Part shown: positions 11,201-23,689 of the stretch, one piece after another | How the letters are laid out: each line of letters begins with the position of its first letter | Numbering within the stretch: the stretch's first letter is position 1 | NCBI GenBank assembly: GCA_037783545.1 | Contig: JBBELK010000453.1 | Span: 1,488,001 to 1,552,000 of the forward strand | Origin: Henricia sp. BOLD:AAB3569 | Lineage: Eukaryota > Echinodermata > Asteroidea > Spinulosida > Echinasteridae | Direction of reading: 5' to 3' | DNA length: 64,000 bases | Made by a program: the position numbers and the translations under genes | The notes under the pieces: generated by a model | Databases searched by the model: none | Told to the model about the DNA's origin: nothing | Seen by the model: the letters and a program-made list of their open reading frames with translations, nothing else

Positions 11201-14200
11201 ATTGGAAAACATTTAAAAACAGTAACAACAACATTTACATAACTAAAGAATAATGTTGATAAACTGCCTTGTAGAAAATTTCAGCCACATAGATGCAGTA
11301 ATACTTCAGAAAACATGACAAATCCATGCATGGTTTTTGTGTAGAAAAGATGGTTAAAATAAATTGTCTGCCTTTGTTTTGTTTTTTAAACACCTTCAGT
11401 TGGCAATTTTAGACTTAGTTTTTGTGACGACTTCCATAGTATTTGTACACGTCCAGGAATCGTTGAGAGCAAACTCACCTCATCAATAAGGACACACACG
11501 AAGGCGTCTTGGTCATCGATCAAATCCTGGATCTTCTGAAACATCTTCATCACCAGTTTGCCACTCTAAGAGTCAAAACACAGACAATAGTCTGAAATCA
11601 CTCAGAAGCCATTTTCAATTATGACCTTTAAAACGGTTCTATAAAATCTATACTGCTAATTTGATTTGACTAATTGAGAAGTTGAGAATTTCCAATGCAT
11701 AAAATGCTCCCGGAGAGCTTTAAAGGCCCAATGTATCATTTGCAATGACCCCAAAAAGTAATCGACGAGTTTACAGGGGAAAAGTTCTAAAAGAAAATAA
11801 TTAATAGCAACTACCCAATGAAAGGTTTCCGCTTAAAATGATATAATTTTACCAGAAAATAATCCGTAAAGATGAAATTATTTAGATCATTTGCAAACGA
11901 TTTACTTATTTTTGGTTCGCATCTACGCGGTCCAAAATGCATGAGCGCTGTGTACTGCGTGTACGTGTTCCAACGCGATGCATTTTTATGTATCGCGCGC
12001 ACACGCAGTATATGATGTGCGCCACAGAGTGCATGACGCAAGCCACATAGTACCCGATCAACTGCATGAGAACGAATATTTGAAACACCCCGCCAAGACA
12101 AGGAAAACCCATATGGATTTTCATGTTTTTTTAAACGTGGTATATTTTGACAAAGCTGAAATTTCTTCGGATGAGTTTGTTGATGTCTTTCTTTTGATTT
12201 ATAATGGTTTTATTCGCAGAATCCTCAAAAACAGATCATCTACAGGGCCTTTAAAGGAGAAGTATACCAAAGAAACAAAAGACATTGTTCTGAAAAAAAG
12301 TACAACTTGTACATTAATTTTATACAAAAAAACGAAAAATATGACCCACTAAAAAGCAGATATGAACTTCACAAAGAATATCTTATGGGCGCTGCAATTT
12401 TGTCCAAAAACTGGGCTGCATTCCACTTACACAAACGTTACCGCTTGCCACTGGTTGCAGTGATTTTGTGCAGTCAATGGAAAGCAGGGTACCTCTTGTT
12501 GGCGAACAGTACAAACGTTTGCATGTTTGGAATACAGACCTGAGCAAGGAATGAAACTTTTTCTGCCCAGTTTTTTGACAAAATTATGCCGTTCATACAA
12601 ACAAAGTATCTCTGCAATTTCCATTTTTCGTGAAGTTCAGATCTGTTTTTCAGTGGGCAATTTTTCTTGTTGTTTATAGAGATAATAATGTACAAGTTAC
12701 ACTTGCTTAGCAAATTGTCTCTTGTTTCTTGGGTATACTTCTCCAGGCCTCGAAAATCATTTTCAAAAGGGCGCAGCAATTTCCTGAATGAGTAAATGGA
12801 AAACTTTTTAAGGGCAACACGGCAAAAGCATAGTGCACCACTGGCAATTTGCCATGGTACTGTGGGTTATTTCAAGGCCTGCTTCTCCTTTAAGTAAAAA
12901 AAAATATCACCATCTTAAAAGGACCGACTCACCTCAGAAAACCATTTTGAAAAGAGACTATGACTGTTGATTTCAATGAGTTGACCATAGCTATACCTGT
13001 GAGGAAACAAAGTAAAGTACATTTATTCATTAAATGAGAAGTATACCCAAAAAACAAAAGACACTGTGCTAAATAAGTGCAACTCGTTCATTATTGTTAT
13101 ACAAAGAACAAAAACTCTGTTTGCTAGGATAGGGCGACAATTTGTGTGTAAAAAAGCTATATTAGGGCGACATGCTCTATTAGGGCGACATTTTGGTGTC
13201 GCCCTAATATTTTTGAGATTAAAAATAATTTTTTTAGGTCAAATACCATTTTTTTTTTAAATCGAGAACCATTTTTATTAGGTCTAGAACCAATTCTGTT
13301 ACGTCTGGAACCATTTTTGGAAGCTTTGGGTAAAAAGAAAAAGGTGTCAATTTGAGTGATTCTTGCCGAAATTTCGGTGGTTCCCGGGGAAAGGCTTCCC
13401 GAAATGTCGCCCTATTGCGGCATCCAGAGTTCTTACAAGAAATATGACCCACTTAAAAGCGGATACAAACTTCACAAAGAAATGCAATTGCAGCGATGCC
13501 TTGTACTATAGGCATTGCCATTTTTACGTACAACTTCTTCATGTATCGACATAGAAATGCACTAAGGAGTTTCATTTCTAAAATTTGGAATCCAGTACTC
13601 ACCTGTCCGATAGTCTAATGCAGAGTTTCTGGGCGAGAGCTTTACATAATGATGTTTTGCCAGTTCCTGGTGGACCTGGTAATAAAAGAAAGAAAGAAGA
13701 AAACAAAAGTTAGGTCTTCATGTATGTGAAGCAAAATCCTGAAATGTCTGAGTTTGATACTATCTCGAAATGTACAAAATACAGCCCCACATTCCACGAT
13801 TGTGCGTGTGGGATAGTGCATGTACATGTAGTACCATGCTTGTTTATTTACAGGAAAACCTACACTCCTTTCGCAGTGGTTTCCGCGCCCCACTAAGTTC
13901 GTCCGCTCCAACCACTGCTGAACTTGGCAGGGTCTTCTGCGAAGCCATCAGCACACCGTTTGATGACTCCGTTTGTAACAGTTTTCCCAATCCTGTAATC
14001 CATCTTTAAGAATATATCCTACCGTGCAGTAGAATAACTCGATTCCATGAGATGACATCGGGGTCCACGTTATGGTCTGAAAAGATGAGTGTTGCTGTGG
14101 CGTAGTGAAGGAGGTTGGACTTGACGTCAGAGTCAAACACTAGGTTGTCCCAAATACCCTCAAAGTCAGCTGCAGATATGAGAAAGAAACAATGAAAATT

Positions 14201-17200
14201 AAAGACAGATTACAGACAATTTATTTGAAAGAACACCTTCAGGTTGCAATTTCTCCCACAACGGTACCATTTTACCATAAGGAAAAATCATGTGGTGTTT
14301 GTTACCAACACTTTCAGTTAAATTCTGGGTAACTGCATGCAAATGATGTACATGTATTGGGGCTTTAATGGTTGAATTTTGGATAATTTTTTATTTATGT
14401 ATACTCTCTCACAAAGAAACAGAAATTATCGATTCTTGATTATCCCGCACATCACATTTACTACCCTCGCATTTACTTCTGGGTGGAGAGAGGCAATTTA
14501 TGGCAAGGTGCCTTTCCCAAGGGCACACACCACGTACGAGCCAGACTAGAACCCACCACAATCTTTTAGAATTAACCATGGTCTTAGTACAAGCCACTAG
14601 ACCGCTTGACCATGGCACTCCACAATAACAGTGCCTGGCTTTTGTTTGTATAGTGACCAAACATTATCACCCTTTAGGGGGCGTGGCTATTGGCTATCCT
14701 CCCACCTGCTGGCAGCAGCCAATGAGATGCAGCGGCTATTTCTTCACCATCCAGCTCTTCCAAGGCCGGTCCGTCGCGATTCAGCTGGAAAATGTGGAGG
14801 TGAAGCCGAGTCCGGCATAGATCAACGGCCTATGGGAACAAGAAATTACAGATCAAGATATACAGTTCAAGATATACAGTTCAAGATGTACAGATCAGGG
14901 AGGCTAATAGATGTAGCATATTATATCGGTCGGTAATGTGTATGAACATGTCTTGTGGCAAGTCTGATTGCACCAATCTCTGTAGGAGCCACTGAGGCAG
15001 GGTGTGCCACTCTGCCTGAAGTGCCTTCCTGAGCTCCTGCAATTTTCTAGGGGTGTTTTTGAGACTTGCGGTTTTAGAGGTCAGGCTCAGCCCACGCAGG
15101 TTTAATCAAGTTTAAACCCAACAAAATCAGTTTTCTAGGCCCCCTTAACTACAAGATTCTCCTAGAAACAGGAAATGTCATTCCATTGCTGTGGGAATCA
15201 CTTCAAACAGTTCAACTTGGATATAGACAAAATAACTGAACAGTCTTGAAAGTGATTCAGAAGTGATTGGTCGATCAGTGCCTTGTTGTCCACAAGTTCA
15301 CTGTATTCAACAAACTTGTGTTCTGATCAAGAATGCATATTTTAGAAAAATCACGTTTCTTTTTTGGAAGAGTACATTATAAAGGGCCATTTTACAATAT
15401 TTGAAATTTTACAGACGAGACATTTATAGATTTTTCAAGTTATCAACAATAATACGAGACAGAGCGAAACATTACAGGGGTCATTCCCAAAATTAGGGGT
15501 CCAAAAGTGTGACATGCTTTTTAAGATTTCCAAATGTTTTTAGTGATTGAAAGTGGTTTCCCAGTAGATAATAATTATTTTTATTTCAACAAATGCCACT
15601 TAAATTTAATGCTTGTGTGTAAATATGGCACCAAGGTTAATGCAAACTCATTCTACAGCCAATTTTCATTGGAACAAATTATAAGCTTTTATGGTCTTTT
15701 GTTTTAAATATTTTTCAGGAATCTGAGAACAAAATATTGAAAAAAATGATGCTGCCCCCTATGCACAGGCCACAGTCCATTACTAAGAATTTGTGATCAG
15801 GAGGGGTGATTTTTGAAGCAGAGAGTGTCGTACGTAACTGGGACACCAACAATTTTGGACCCCTAATTTTGGGAGTGACCCACAGGCGAGAAAAATACTG
15901 TTGCAGTCACATTTTTAAATGTGTTTTAAGACGTTTGCAAATGAAGTTGCTGGTCAAAAAAGTCACCCTTGCAGAAAATGTTGATTATCTGAGAACAGGT
16001 TTTGGTGGTTGTCATCAGCCGACACTGAACTCCATTTTTGAAATTCATGTCATGATTACCGTGAAATGGCCCAATACCTTTTTGCCCGAGCTGTCCAGCT
16101 CCGTGTCGCATATTGCAATCCACTTAACATGCTCCTTCAGGTGAGGGTCATCGAACTCTGTCAGTTTTACATCACCGTAGGAGACTCGCTGGCTGTGTAG
16201 AAAACTGGTGACGTACTTTCTGATGGCGTCCCGTGGTGCCGTGCTAAAATAAACATGAAAATAAAGAACTGTAATTCGTTCCAGAGGAATTTGGTAATAA
16301 TAATGTAAATATTTACAAAGCACATATATCACCTTATGTCATGGCACTTAAAAGGAGGGTGTTCAGATTTTTCCAGAAAATGGATTTTGTTTTAAAATAT
16401 AAAATACACCCCCAAAATACTATGGGAAGAAAACAGGAATATTTCCAATTTGGATGTGGAAGCAAAAGGGTCGGTGTAATTATACTGCACTGCTTATGTA
16501 ACCGGATAGATTAGTTTACTAAACTTCGGTGTTTTGACTATATCCCCAGAAATATATAGATTGAGAGTGTGAAATTTCAGAATGGTAATGAGAAAAATAT
16601 GACACATGAGACATGGTATTAAAAACGTGATCTGGTCACGCTCATTTAAAGGGGCTATGTCACGGTTTGCGCATGCGCCAAATCCTTTCATATTTTGACA
16701 TACGTGCAGGCTCAGATGAATGTAGTGCAATTTCGTTACACAACGCCATTGGTGCGTGTGCTATAGTTGTGTACATCGTGTACTTAGTACGTGCCGCATG
16801 GGCAGTGTGTTCGTTCATGAGTGTTTACAATACGCAGAATTCAACTACATTGTGCATCGTGTGCGCGCATTTGTTCGATTTGGCATCGCGCGCGCGCGCA
16901 ATTGCGCGATTTATGTCTGGCAAAACAAAATCGTACAGCGGTGGCGGCCACTGTGTCTTTCCAAGGACAGAAGGTATGCTGTAAAATTGCTGTCAGGACC
17001 AAATAAGCATGTCAGTTTTGATGGAAAACAAGGTTAAGTAAATTGCTGTATCCAACCATGTCATTCATATCATTCGATGCCGTTTCTGTCATGTTTTGTG
17101 GAGTTTTTTGATGGGATGAAAAAACTATCTTTTTAACGACGGCCGCACACATGGTGATGTCGATGTTTGGCGGCTTAAAAATACGGCAAACAGTGCGATT

Positions 17201-18121
17201 TCAAGTAAAAAGTAATGCATCAGGACATCCCGGACGTTGACAAGTACACCACTGCCAAAATTACTAAAGAATTATAAGGGATGGCAAAGATTGAATAGGA
17301 TATGCAAAACCTGGCGACAACTTGAAAAAGTTAGCCACACTTTTTCAAGTTTTGCTGCGCATGCGCAAACCGTGACATAGCCCCTTTAATAATAATATTA
17401 ACCAGTTCTTATATCTGCCGACATCTCAGTGTGCTTTACAACTACCTGGAACCACAAAAACATCCAGACACATCGGCTGCCGAGCCAGAAACACCAGGGA
17501 GATTCCCCTTCTCTTTGCGAACGAATGCTCTGGGATTTTTTTAAGTGCATTACACAACACACTGGACCTATAGCTTTACATCCTATCCAAAGGATGGAAC
17601 AAAGTACCTCGAGTGGTTTTGAACCTGCAATTTGTGAAAGAATTGAGAAGTTGATCATGGCTTCAGACCTTCTGTGCAAAACATATGAGACAGGCTGAAA
17701 AATTTCCTCAAAGTATTTCCTCACAAAATCTTAAATTTTTTTCCACTTGAATTTCCTTTAAATTTGCACACTCCAATGCTAGATAAGTCATTTCTGATCA
17801 ACTTCTCAACTCTTACCTTGCGCTCTTAGTAGCATTCTTTAATTGAGCCGTGGCGCAACAACATAAAGCAAGGTTGGTAAGTGCAACCAATGCGCTTTTC
17901 TTGTTCTTTTTGCTGGTTAGCACTCGGGCGATGTGGGTCATGATTGTCAAATGACACCCAGAATGGTGGAAGGCGTGACATCACCGTAAAGCTATCAATG
18001 GGATGGGTCAAGTACTTGGAGCATAACATGATTACCTGGAGGATTTCTGGCAAACTTCGACATGAACAGACTTGATTAAAGTCTCTGGCAAGGCTTCCTC
18101 CAGCTCTGTTACTTGGTACAT
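8216..18121 (-). CDS. TRIP13: TRIP13 / pachytene checkpoint protein 2, AAA+ ATPase, complete
   Basis: Twelve coding exons (plus coordinates, 5' to 3' of the gene): 18036-18121, 16078-16243, 14706-14829, 14023-14169, 13603-13675, 12933-12996, 11479-11565, 11059-11165, 10052-10205, 9358-9470, 8909-8978, 8216-8365. They total 1341 nt (446 aa plus stop); human TRIP13 is 432 aa. All junctions are in phase. The protein remodels HORMA-domain proteins (MAD2, HORMADs) during checkpoint silencing and meiotic axis turnover. Visible parts: N-terminal substrate-binding domain (about 1-125, including LHIFQLN), Walker A GPPGTGKT at 175-182, Walker B VLIDE ending at E249, sensor-1 LTTSN with N296, conserved [12 protein letters not shown] from D307, and sensor-2 GLSGR with R382. 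The chosen start aligns with the family N-terminus. Its exon is open upstream to an acceptor at 18160/18161, so a 5' non-coding exon is likely further right. All catalytic elements are intact. Confidence 0.95.
8442..8527. repeat. 86-bp near-perfect hairpin
   Basis: The arm tgagcaactaacaatggaaa pairs with tttccattgttagttgctca around a central cattgttaatgacaatg. It is a short palindromic MITE in the last intron of TRIP13, related to 107-200. Confidence 0.8.
9758..9890. mobile_element. Palindromic TTAA MITE, family 1 copy a
   Basis: 133 bp between TTAA at 9754-9757 and TTAA at 9891-9894. The arms begin aggcagaggcttgtcagcaa and end ttgctgacgagcctgtggct, so the whole element folds into one hairpin through gctccatgcctttgctatggagc. 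There are four copies in this window. The TTAAAGG end matches the T2/Kolobok-type terminal pattern. It lies in a TRIP13 intron. Confidence 0.85.
10235..10445 (+). mobile_element. SINE fragment with tRNA-like B box
   Basis: A B-box gggtttgagtccc at about 10285 is followed by a body (agttaagtcaggtagggcaa, ctcgacgcaagcc) shared with the next SINE at 10497-10860. The head is weakly conserved. Confidence 0.55.
10497..10860 (+). mobile_element. tRNA-derived SINE split by a hairpin MITE
   Basis: The head gctcggtggtcgagtggtta has an A box and D-arm, and atgggttcgagtcccac supplies the T-arm and B box. The acceptor ends (gctcgg/ccgagc) pair but the anticodon stem does not, so this is a SINE head, not a tRNA gene. 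The body resumes after 10738 with gaagtttttcttctagtg, matching the neighbouring SINE. Confidence 0.65.
10581..10738. mobile_element. 158-bp hairpin MITE inserted in a SINE
   Basis: Left tagacctcatcgcaaatac pairs with right gtatttgcgataaggtcta. The next stem layers are cttgggcgagttt/aaaactcacccaag and tgtgggaa/ttcccaca. It interrupts the SINE body between its gctcacac and gaagttttt parts and shares TAGACC ends with 6398-6840. Confidence 0.8.
12255..12889. mobile_element. 635-bp TTAA element, AGGAGAAG ends
   Basis: TTAA at 12251-12254 and at 12890-12893 flank aggagaagtataccaaagaa and its partner ggcctgcttctcct. The interior contains a second inverted pair (around 12300-12420 against 12570-12760). 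It lies between TRIP13 exons at 11479-11565 and 12933-12996. Relatives lie at 13033-13505, 24353-24550 and 4190-4325. Confidence 0.75.
13033..13505. repeat. TTAA-family relative split by a 288-bp inverted repeat
   Basis: Both outer parts (gagaagtatacccaaaaaac; gacccacttaaaagcggata) match the element at 12255-12889. Between them, about 13128-13415, an inverted repeat with ataggegcgacaatt-like ends (left atagggcgacaatt, right aaatgtcgccctat) is inserted. The internal tattagggcgaca motif is also palindromic. This is a transposon nested within a transposon in a TRIP13 intron. Confidence 0.65.
14440..14625 (-). mobile_element. tRNA-derived SINE, minus strand
   Basis: Read on the minus strand, ggtcaagcggtctagtgg gives an A box and gtgggttctagtc a B box, followed by gtgcccttgggaaaggcacc, the same body motif as the other SINEs here. 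It lies in the TRIP13 intron between 14169 and 14706. Confidence 0.65.
15477..15882. mobile_element. 406-bp TIR element
   Basis: The left end ggtcattcccaaaattaggg and the next ggtccaaaagtgtgaca pair with right-end acaattttggacccctaat and ttttgggagtgacc. The ggtcc/ggacc inner block resembles the TA-flanked element at 40298-40547. It lies in a TRIP13 intron. Confidence 0.75.
16650..17385. mobile_element. 736-bp TTAA element with 29-bp perfect-type TIRs
   Basis: TTAA at 16646-16649 and 17386-17389. The TIR runs aggggctatgtcacggtttg then cgcatgcgc on the left, and its reverse complement ends at 17385. The interior has alternating cgcgcgcgcg near 16888. There is no coding capacity. It lies in the TRIP13 intron between 16243 and 18036. 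Confidence 0.85.
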
Positions 18122-18160
18122 GTCGTCCAGTTTGTGAAGTAAAACTTGGCACTGTCTTAA

Positions 18161-20648
18161 CTGAGAACAAAACAAAACAACATTCTATCGTTTTACTAAT
18201 AACTGGTGGCTGGCCTATATAATAGTAATGAGACTTGGGCAAAAAATTTAAAAAAAGTTTAATTTTGAGTTGAAACTACTTTCATGCTGCAGACAAGTTC
18301 CAGCAAATTAAAAAAAATATTTTGGCTGTAAAAATTGGCACTGCGTTTTGTTTTTTAAATACGTCCGTTTCTGTGCAGAATCGTTCATACTAAGTTTTAA
18401 TTTCATAAATAATGTCAAGATGTTTTAGAGCGCAACTACAACTTACAAGGAGGGCAAGAATTTATTGCAAATCTGACTAGGCCCTAGTAATAGTATTTTG
18501 TAATTTCTCTTTCCGTGTTCTGTTGAATAAAATGACTTAATTTTAAACTGGAGTGATTTTAAATTTGCTACCTACAAAACATGCCTAGCCTAAGAAGTTA
18601 TGTGACGTGCGACTTGTAATTTTTCCCCGGAAGGGATACTAAAAAGGGACAAAAAAGCACGTACCTCCATACACGAAGGGCTAAGAGTAAGAGCGCTCGT
18701 CTGCTGCATTTGCTATGCTCTCTAGTCTTTGCTGTGATTTTGCAGTTTTGTGACTTTTTATTTTTACAATTCGCGCCGCGAGGGCTGGCGCCCTCAAGAG
18801 TTAGCAGCCTCAAAAAACATAAAGGGCGGCTAGTAAGGGAATTTTATCAATGAACTTAAAAAATCTATGCTATGAAACTACTCTATGGGTCCCTGAAATG
18901 GTATTTTTATCAATGAAATCTATGATCTGGAACTGCATTCATTTACGTTAGTCATAAAAGCCCTACTTGGAAGTTGTTTTAGGGGTTTATTAAAAAATCA
19001 AGCTTTTTGATTTTTATGCTAATTAAAATTTACATATTCAGCAAAGTTGTGATGTAGGCCTAACATTAAGCAAACACAGGAAAATCTCATTCAACTGTGT
19101 ACAAAAGTTTCCAGTATTTTCTCCAACTTGCTGAAACTTTTGTAACCCATGATTGTTTGGGTTAGTTTTACATTTGCTTGTTGTAAGCCATGAAAAAACT
19201 TTTACTCATGGGGCATCAAAATGACTAACATTAGTATTGTCTTTTTAAACAAGTAATGCTTCATAAGCAGCAAAAAGTGTGCATAAAGTTATTTAGCATT
19301 TCAGAGCCCTTTAATTTTATTCACATTTTAGCATTTGCTAACTGCAAAAGGTAAACATTTAGCGTCTCTCTACGGACGTGCGTCAAATAAATAAAGGTTA
19401 AAGGTACACACCTGCCTACTGTTTACATGATTTAGTGATGTAGCAGCATTGACAATACTTTTTTATGGTCGTTGCGAAAAAATTTCATCAAAATATCCCG
19501 TAATTTACTAAAGAAGTGCAAAAATAACGAAAACGGTCAAAAGACGTGTTATACGCTTTACCAGCCGTTGCAACTACGCGAGAGCCTCACGACTTTGTCA
19601 CAAACGATTCGCTCTTCTCCTGCTCAGGATATCTCCAATTTTCTGCTCACGATTTCACTGGACAGCCCGGACGACCGAATAGGAATTTCCGTTTTCTTTT
19701 GAGGAGTTGGCATCATGTTTTTTCTTCACGAACGTACGTGCACCGAAGCAACACGCCCTTCCGTGTGTGTGTGCACTCAAGCTATTTGCCGTGTATACTG
19801 CGCGGGGCAAATTTCTACACTCCACGGTAGCCTGCCGTAGCACGCGCTCGCTCCCGTTCTCCGGACTCTCGAAACAAACAATTATGTTCGAATTTTCATA
19901 CTTATGTTTAACTTTGTTTCATACCTGTATAAATAGTCTCTCATTTGTGAATTACTTATAAATATTGGGGGGAAATCAGAGTTCAATTTGGTGCAGTTCT
20001 GCAGTAACAAACTTTTATACGGCTGGAAATACAACTAACTCACAAGACCACTTGACTTTTCGGAACCAGAATTTGGTTCCGAAAAGTCACGTGACCTTGG
20101 ATTTTTCAAAAGTGCTCAAAAACGGCTAAATTTGACGGCGTCTTTTCAGGATATATCTAATTTACTCTCGAATGCGCTTCAGAATAATGTATGGGTCTAT
20201 TTCGAGCCCAAAATAGCCCAACAAAGAAGGTGTGTTCCTTTAAACTCGTTTAGATTGCCCAGGTCGCCCCGACCCATATGGCCCAGAGTTAAATAATGAT
20301 CGGCCCGACAGCCACAAGCTGAGCGAGCTAGGCAAATACGCTACCTTTTAGTTTTAGACTATCGAGAATTAGGACGTCAGTGTTCAAATTGTGAGTGTCA
20401 CGAAAGACTCTGAAAGACACATCTAAATTTATTATTTTCCATTCAATGATCGATACCATTTGTCTGAAAATTAGACAGATATTAATAGTAGTAAGACACA
20501 GATCGAACTCATTCCGTTTACAGTTTTGTATCACCGCATGTAGGCCTACCTAGATTAGCTTTCCGATTGTTTGCGTATCACACTATTGGGCCGAGTGCAG
20601 TGAGCTGCCACAAGGATGACTTCATTTCGGGAGACGGAATATCAGGCA
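18161..20648. other. TRIP13 5' region; no coding exon identified
   Basis: This lies upstream of the TRIP13 start-codon exon. A 5' non-coding exon and promoter should be here but cannot be placed. 20055-20245 carries a dispersed repeat (cgagcccaaaatagcccaac) that recurs at 43320-43485. Open frames near 18598-18813 and 19472-19961 show no recognisable family. Confidence 0.5.
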
Positions 20649-21013
20649 AGCAGCCGATTTCACGAAAAACTGCGTAGCTTGCGCAACTTTTGAAAATGGC
20701 ACAAGCCCCATAGGCTTGCGTGTAATTATCACAGGAATGTTGCGCAGCTTACGCAATAAAAAGTTGCGCAAGCGGGCTTACGCAGTGCGTAAAGCCCGCC
20801 GCACACCTTTGCGATTTACCGGCCCATCGGACACCGGACCATCGGATCCGGAAAAATCAAACAAGTTTGATTTGCTCCGGTCTATGGCGTATACGGTCAG
20901 ACCGGCCCGAATTGTTTCAGCGCGCACCTTTCCGGTAAGTGGTCCGATTCTCCGATTCTCCGGTAAATCGCAAAGGTGTGCGGCGGGCTTTAGGATTCGT
21001 GAAATCGGCTGCT
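20649..21013. repeat. 365-bp inverted-repeat MITE
   Basis: Outer arms cagccgatttcacgaa / ttcgtgaaatcggctg and inner arms gcccgccgcacacctttgcg / cgcaaaggtgtgcggcgggc are inverted repeats around an ccggtctatggcg centre. It lies between the TRIP13 5' region and gene A. Confidence 0.8.
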
Positions 21014-21917
21014 GGTATAGTAGAGCGACAGACGTTATACATAAACATGATACAACAAAAGCATTTCAGGACAATTCACCTCCTATTTGTAGTGTAGACC
21101 CATATACATTTAATGAAAGTAGTCCCCCGGAATTTTAATTATTTTTTAATGATAGGCCAATAATTGTATCTGTCTTTTATTCTTAACATGCTTACCTTTT
21201 ACAACTTTTACATTAAAAGAAATGGCCACAGTGCCAATTCAACCTAGGCTCTGTTCTGCGGCAGAATATAAAAGTAAAGTGCACTGAATCTAGGGCTGTT
21301 TTCGAAACGTCAGCTTTGTCTCTGGCTCAGGCTTCGTGCATCCCAGAAATGTGCACTGATAGGCACCTAAATACACAAAATGTTTGATGTTTGTATTATG
21401 CATTATTTATTTACGTGATTTATTCTGTATGTACAATGCTGAAACCCTGCTAGTGTGCCGAGATCGCGTTTTCTATTTATTTGTAAAATCAAAATATTTT
21501 ACATCGACCTATTACATAAGCAGCACATTTTTAAAAAGAGTATTGTATTCATAGGTACATCTCTTTTAATTACGAAAAACCTCGACATAAAAGCACATCA
21601 GTTTGTCCATAAATTAGTTGGGTCACTTTTAGTGATATCTCAAAAACACATTCAGCTTTTTCAGTCAATATCCATTCCAGAGAGATAACTCCATATTCCT
21701 CTACAGCAAATGCACGTACTTGCAATGCATCATGATGTATGCCAGACTATATTATACTGACGTAATGTCTTGATAGTGTTAAACATCTGTGGTGTCCAAG
21801 TGGCATATACATTTTATAAACAAGAATCCTATTATCGGCGAGAGATTGCCCCATGAAAACATGAATGAATACAGCATGGCATTGTACCATATTCAAACTG
21901 AACCAACAACAATTTAA

Positions 21918-22054
21918 AGGCACAGGCTCGTCAGCAATGCGCGCGCGCCAAATTCGTGCCACAAAATACGAAGCTCTATAGCAAAGGCATGGAGCTAGCT
22001 GCGTATTTCTTCGCACGAATTTGGCGCGCGCGCATTGCTGACGAGCCTCTGCCT
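21918..22054. mobile_element. Palindromic TTAA MITE, family 1 copy b
   Basis: Arms aggcacaggctcgtcagcaa and ttgctgacgagcctctgcct, with TTAA on the left at 21914-21917 and a mutated ttgc on the right. Same family as 9758-9890. Confidence 0.8.
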
Positions 22055-22310
22055 TTGCTACATGGACACTACTGTATTTTATGCCCCAGCTAGTGTTGAT
22101 GTATCATACCGAGCAACAAAAGAAACACACATTTTAAAAATTTTGAATTTTCTTCTTTCATTAAGTTGACATTAAAATAATCCGTAAAAGCTTCATTATG
22201 CATGAATGCATAAAGCTTTTGTGTGCTGAAAATTCCCACTCTCAGACTGACTTTTTTTTCCCAATCAAAAAGTGGAGAATTATTTTGCGTTCCTTTTGTT
22301 GCTCGATGAA

Positions 22311-22472
22311 ACCTGCTATTAAGGCCACCTGTTTATAATGGCCACCCGTCCTTAGTCCCAAGTGTCATGTGTATAATGCTTAAGCAACCTCTATAAAAAG
22401 GCCACCTGTTTATAGTGGCCAGTTTGTTTTTTTATGGTCTCGAGGGTGACCACTATACACAAGTTTCACTAA
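22311..22472. repeat. Decayed ggccacctgtttata repeat with gtttcact end
   Basis: Repeated ggccacctgtttata, ggccacccgtcc and tttatagtggcc blocks match the TIR element at 59061-59220 and a remnant at 38266-38410. Copy c of the family-1 MITE follows directly. Confidence 0.55.
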
Positions 22473-22487
22473 CCAACATGCACTTAA

Positions 22488-22619
22488 AGGCACAGGCTCG
22501 TCAGCAATGCGCGCCCGCCAAATTCGTGCTCGAAACACGCAGCTCCATGCATTTGCTATGGAGCTGCGTATTGCGTGGCACACATTTGGCGGGCGCGCAT
22601 TGCTGACGAGCCTGTGCCT
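22488..22619. mobile_element. Palindromic TTAA MITE, family 1 copy c
   Basis: TTAA at 22484-22487 and 22620-22623. Arms aggcacaggctcgtcagcaa / ttgctgacgagcctgtgcct fold end to end. Confidence 0.85.
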
Positions 22620-22682
22620 TTAATCATACTATTTTAGTACTTTGAAGACATGTGCTAAAAGGTGAAAAACTGAAATAACATA

Positions 22683-23310
22683 ATGGTCTTTTGAAACGCG
22701 TGGTGGCAGCAAACAAACCGGACCTTTTACATTGTTTACGTCACTTTTGATCTAAAGTGCGCATGCTCAATAATGATGCAGACAATAGGGGCGTTCGAGA
22801 TACTTACACCGTGTAACACCAACTTACACTAGAGCGTTCTTTTAGGCATCACGTGATACACGAGTCTGCCCTGGTGATGGCTGACACCACTGCCCGAGCT
22901 CGCGGCCGGCCAGGTCTCTGGTGTAAGGCTCGATGTGATGACGTCACCTAGTTTAACCGTGTGGAAGTTGCGAGTAGTAAAACATGGCGGACAGTTTGTA
23001 ATCGCGACGCGAGTACAAATAAAAACCACAGATTTTGTTTAATCAGTACTGAGATGTCTGTGGCATTGACAACGTTTGTTATGGTACCATTTGGACAATA
23101 AATTTCGCGTAGCGCCGGGTTAATTTTTCCTCGTGAATTAAACGATGACCTGTGTTCCCAGAATTCAAAGCGAAACCCCGTGTCGTTCGTTTTGCGTCTT
23201 CTGGAGGCTTTCCCTGGTGTAAACCCGGTGTTACACGGTGTAAGCATGTTGAACGCCCCCATCAGAAAAGGAAGGACCGGTTGTTTGCTGCCACCAAGCT
23301 TCTGAAAAGT
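22683..23310. repeat. About 630-bp inverted-repeat element
   Basis: Outer arms ggtggcagcaaacaaaccgg (22700s) and ccggttgtttgctgccacc (23278 on) pair. Inner arms ggggcgttcgaga...ttacaccgtgtaac and gttacacggtgtaagcatgt...gaacgcccc pair as well. The inner end recurs alone at about 30479-30527. Short ORFs inside have no recognised family. It lies downstream of gene A. Confidence 0.75.
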
Positions 23311-23689
23311 CTCCCATTCCATGTAGGCCTATTATTAGATTGGTTCCCGATCCCTATAGATTGGTTCGCTTATTGCGAAAATATAGAGATCGGTAAAGGG
23401 CAGCCATGACGGGCAGAATTCTGCCCGTCACGTGGTCATTATTATTTTTATTTTTTTAGTAAGTGCGCAGATTTTGCATTGACATTTGTAACTTGGCCGT
23501 GCGTGTCGAACATATCCAATTATGCCTAAAGCAAAGGGCTTGGCCAATTTTTAAATATAAAAAACACAATGCGCACGCGCAAAGACGACCAATTACATAT
23601 CAAGATGAAGCGCCCTTTACCTGTCCTTATATTCTCCTGTGTGGAATATGTGGACGGGAACAAGTCTGGCCTATTATACACTATGAAGT

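Noticed and set aside
20716-21138. 140-codon ORF
   Set aside because: Lies across an inverted-repeat MITE; the frame is open because of the GC-rich arms.
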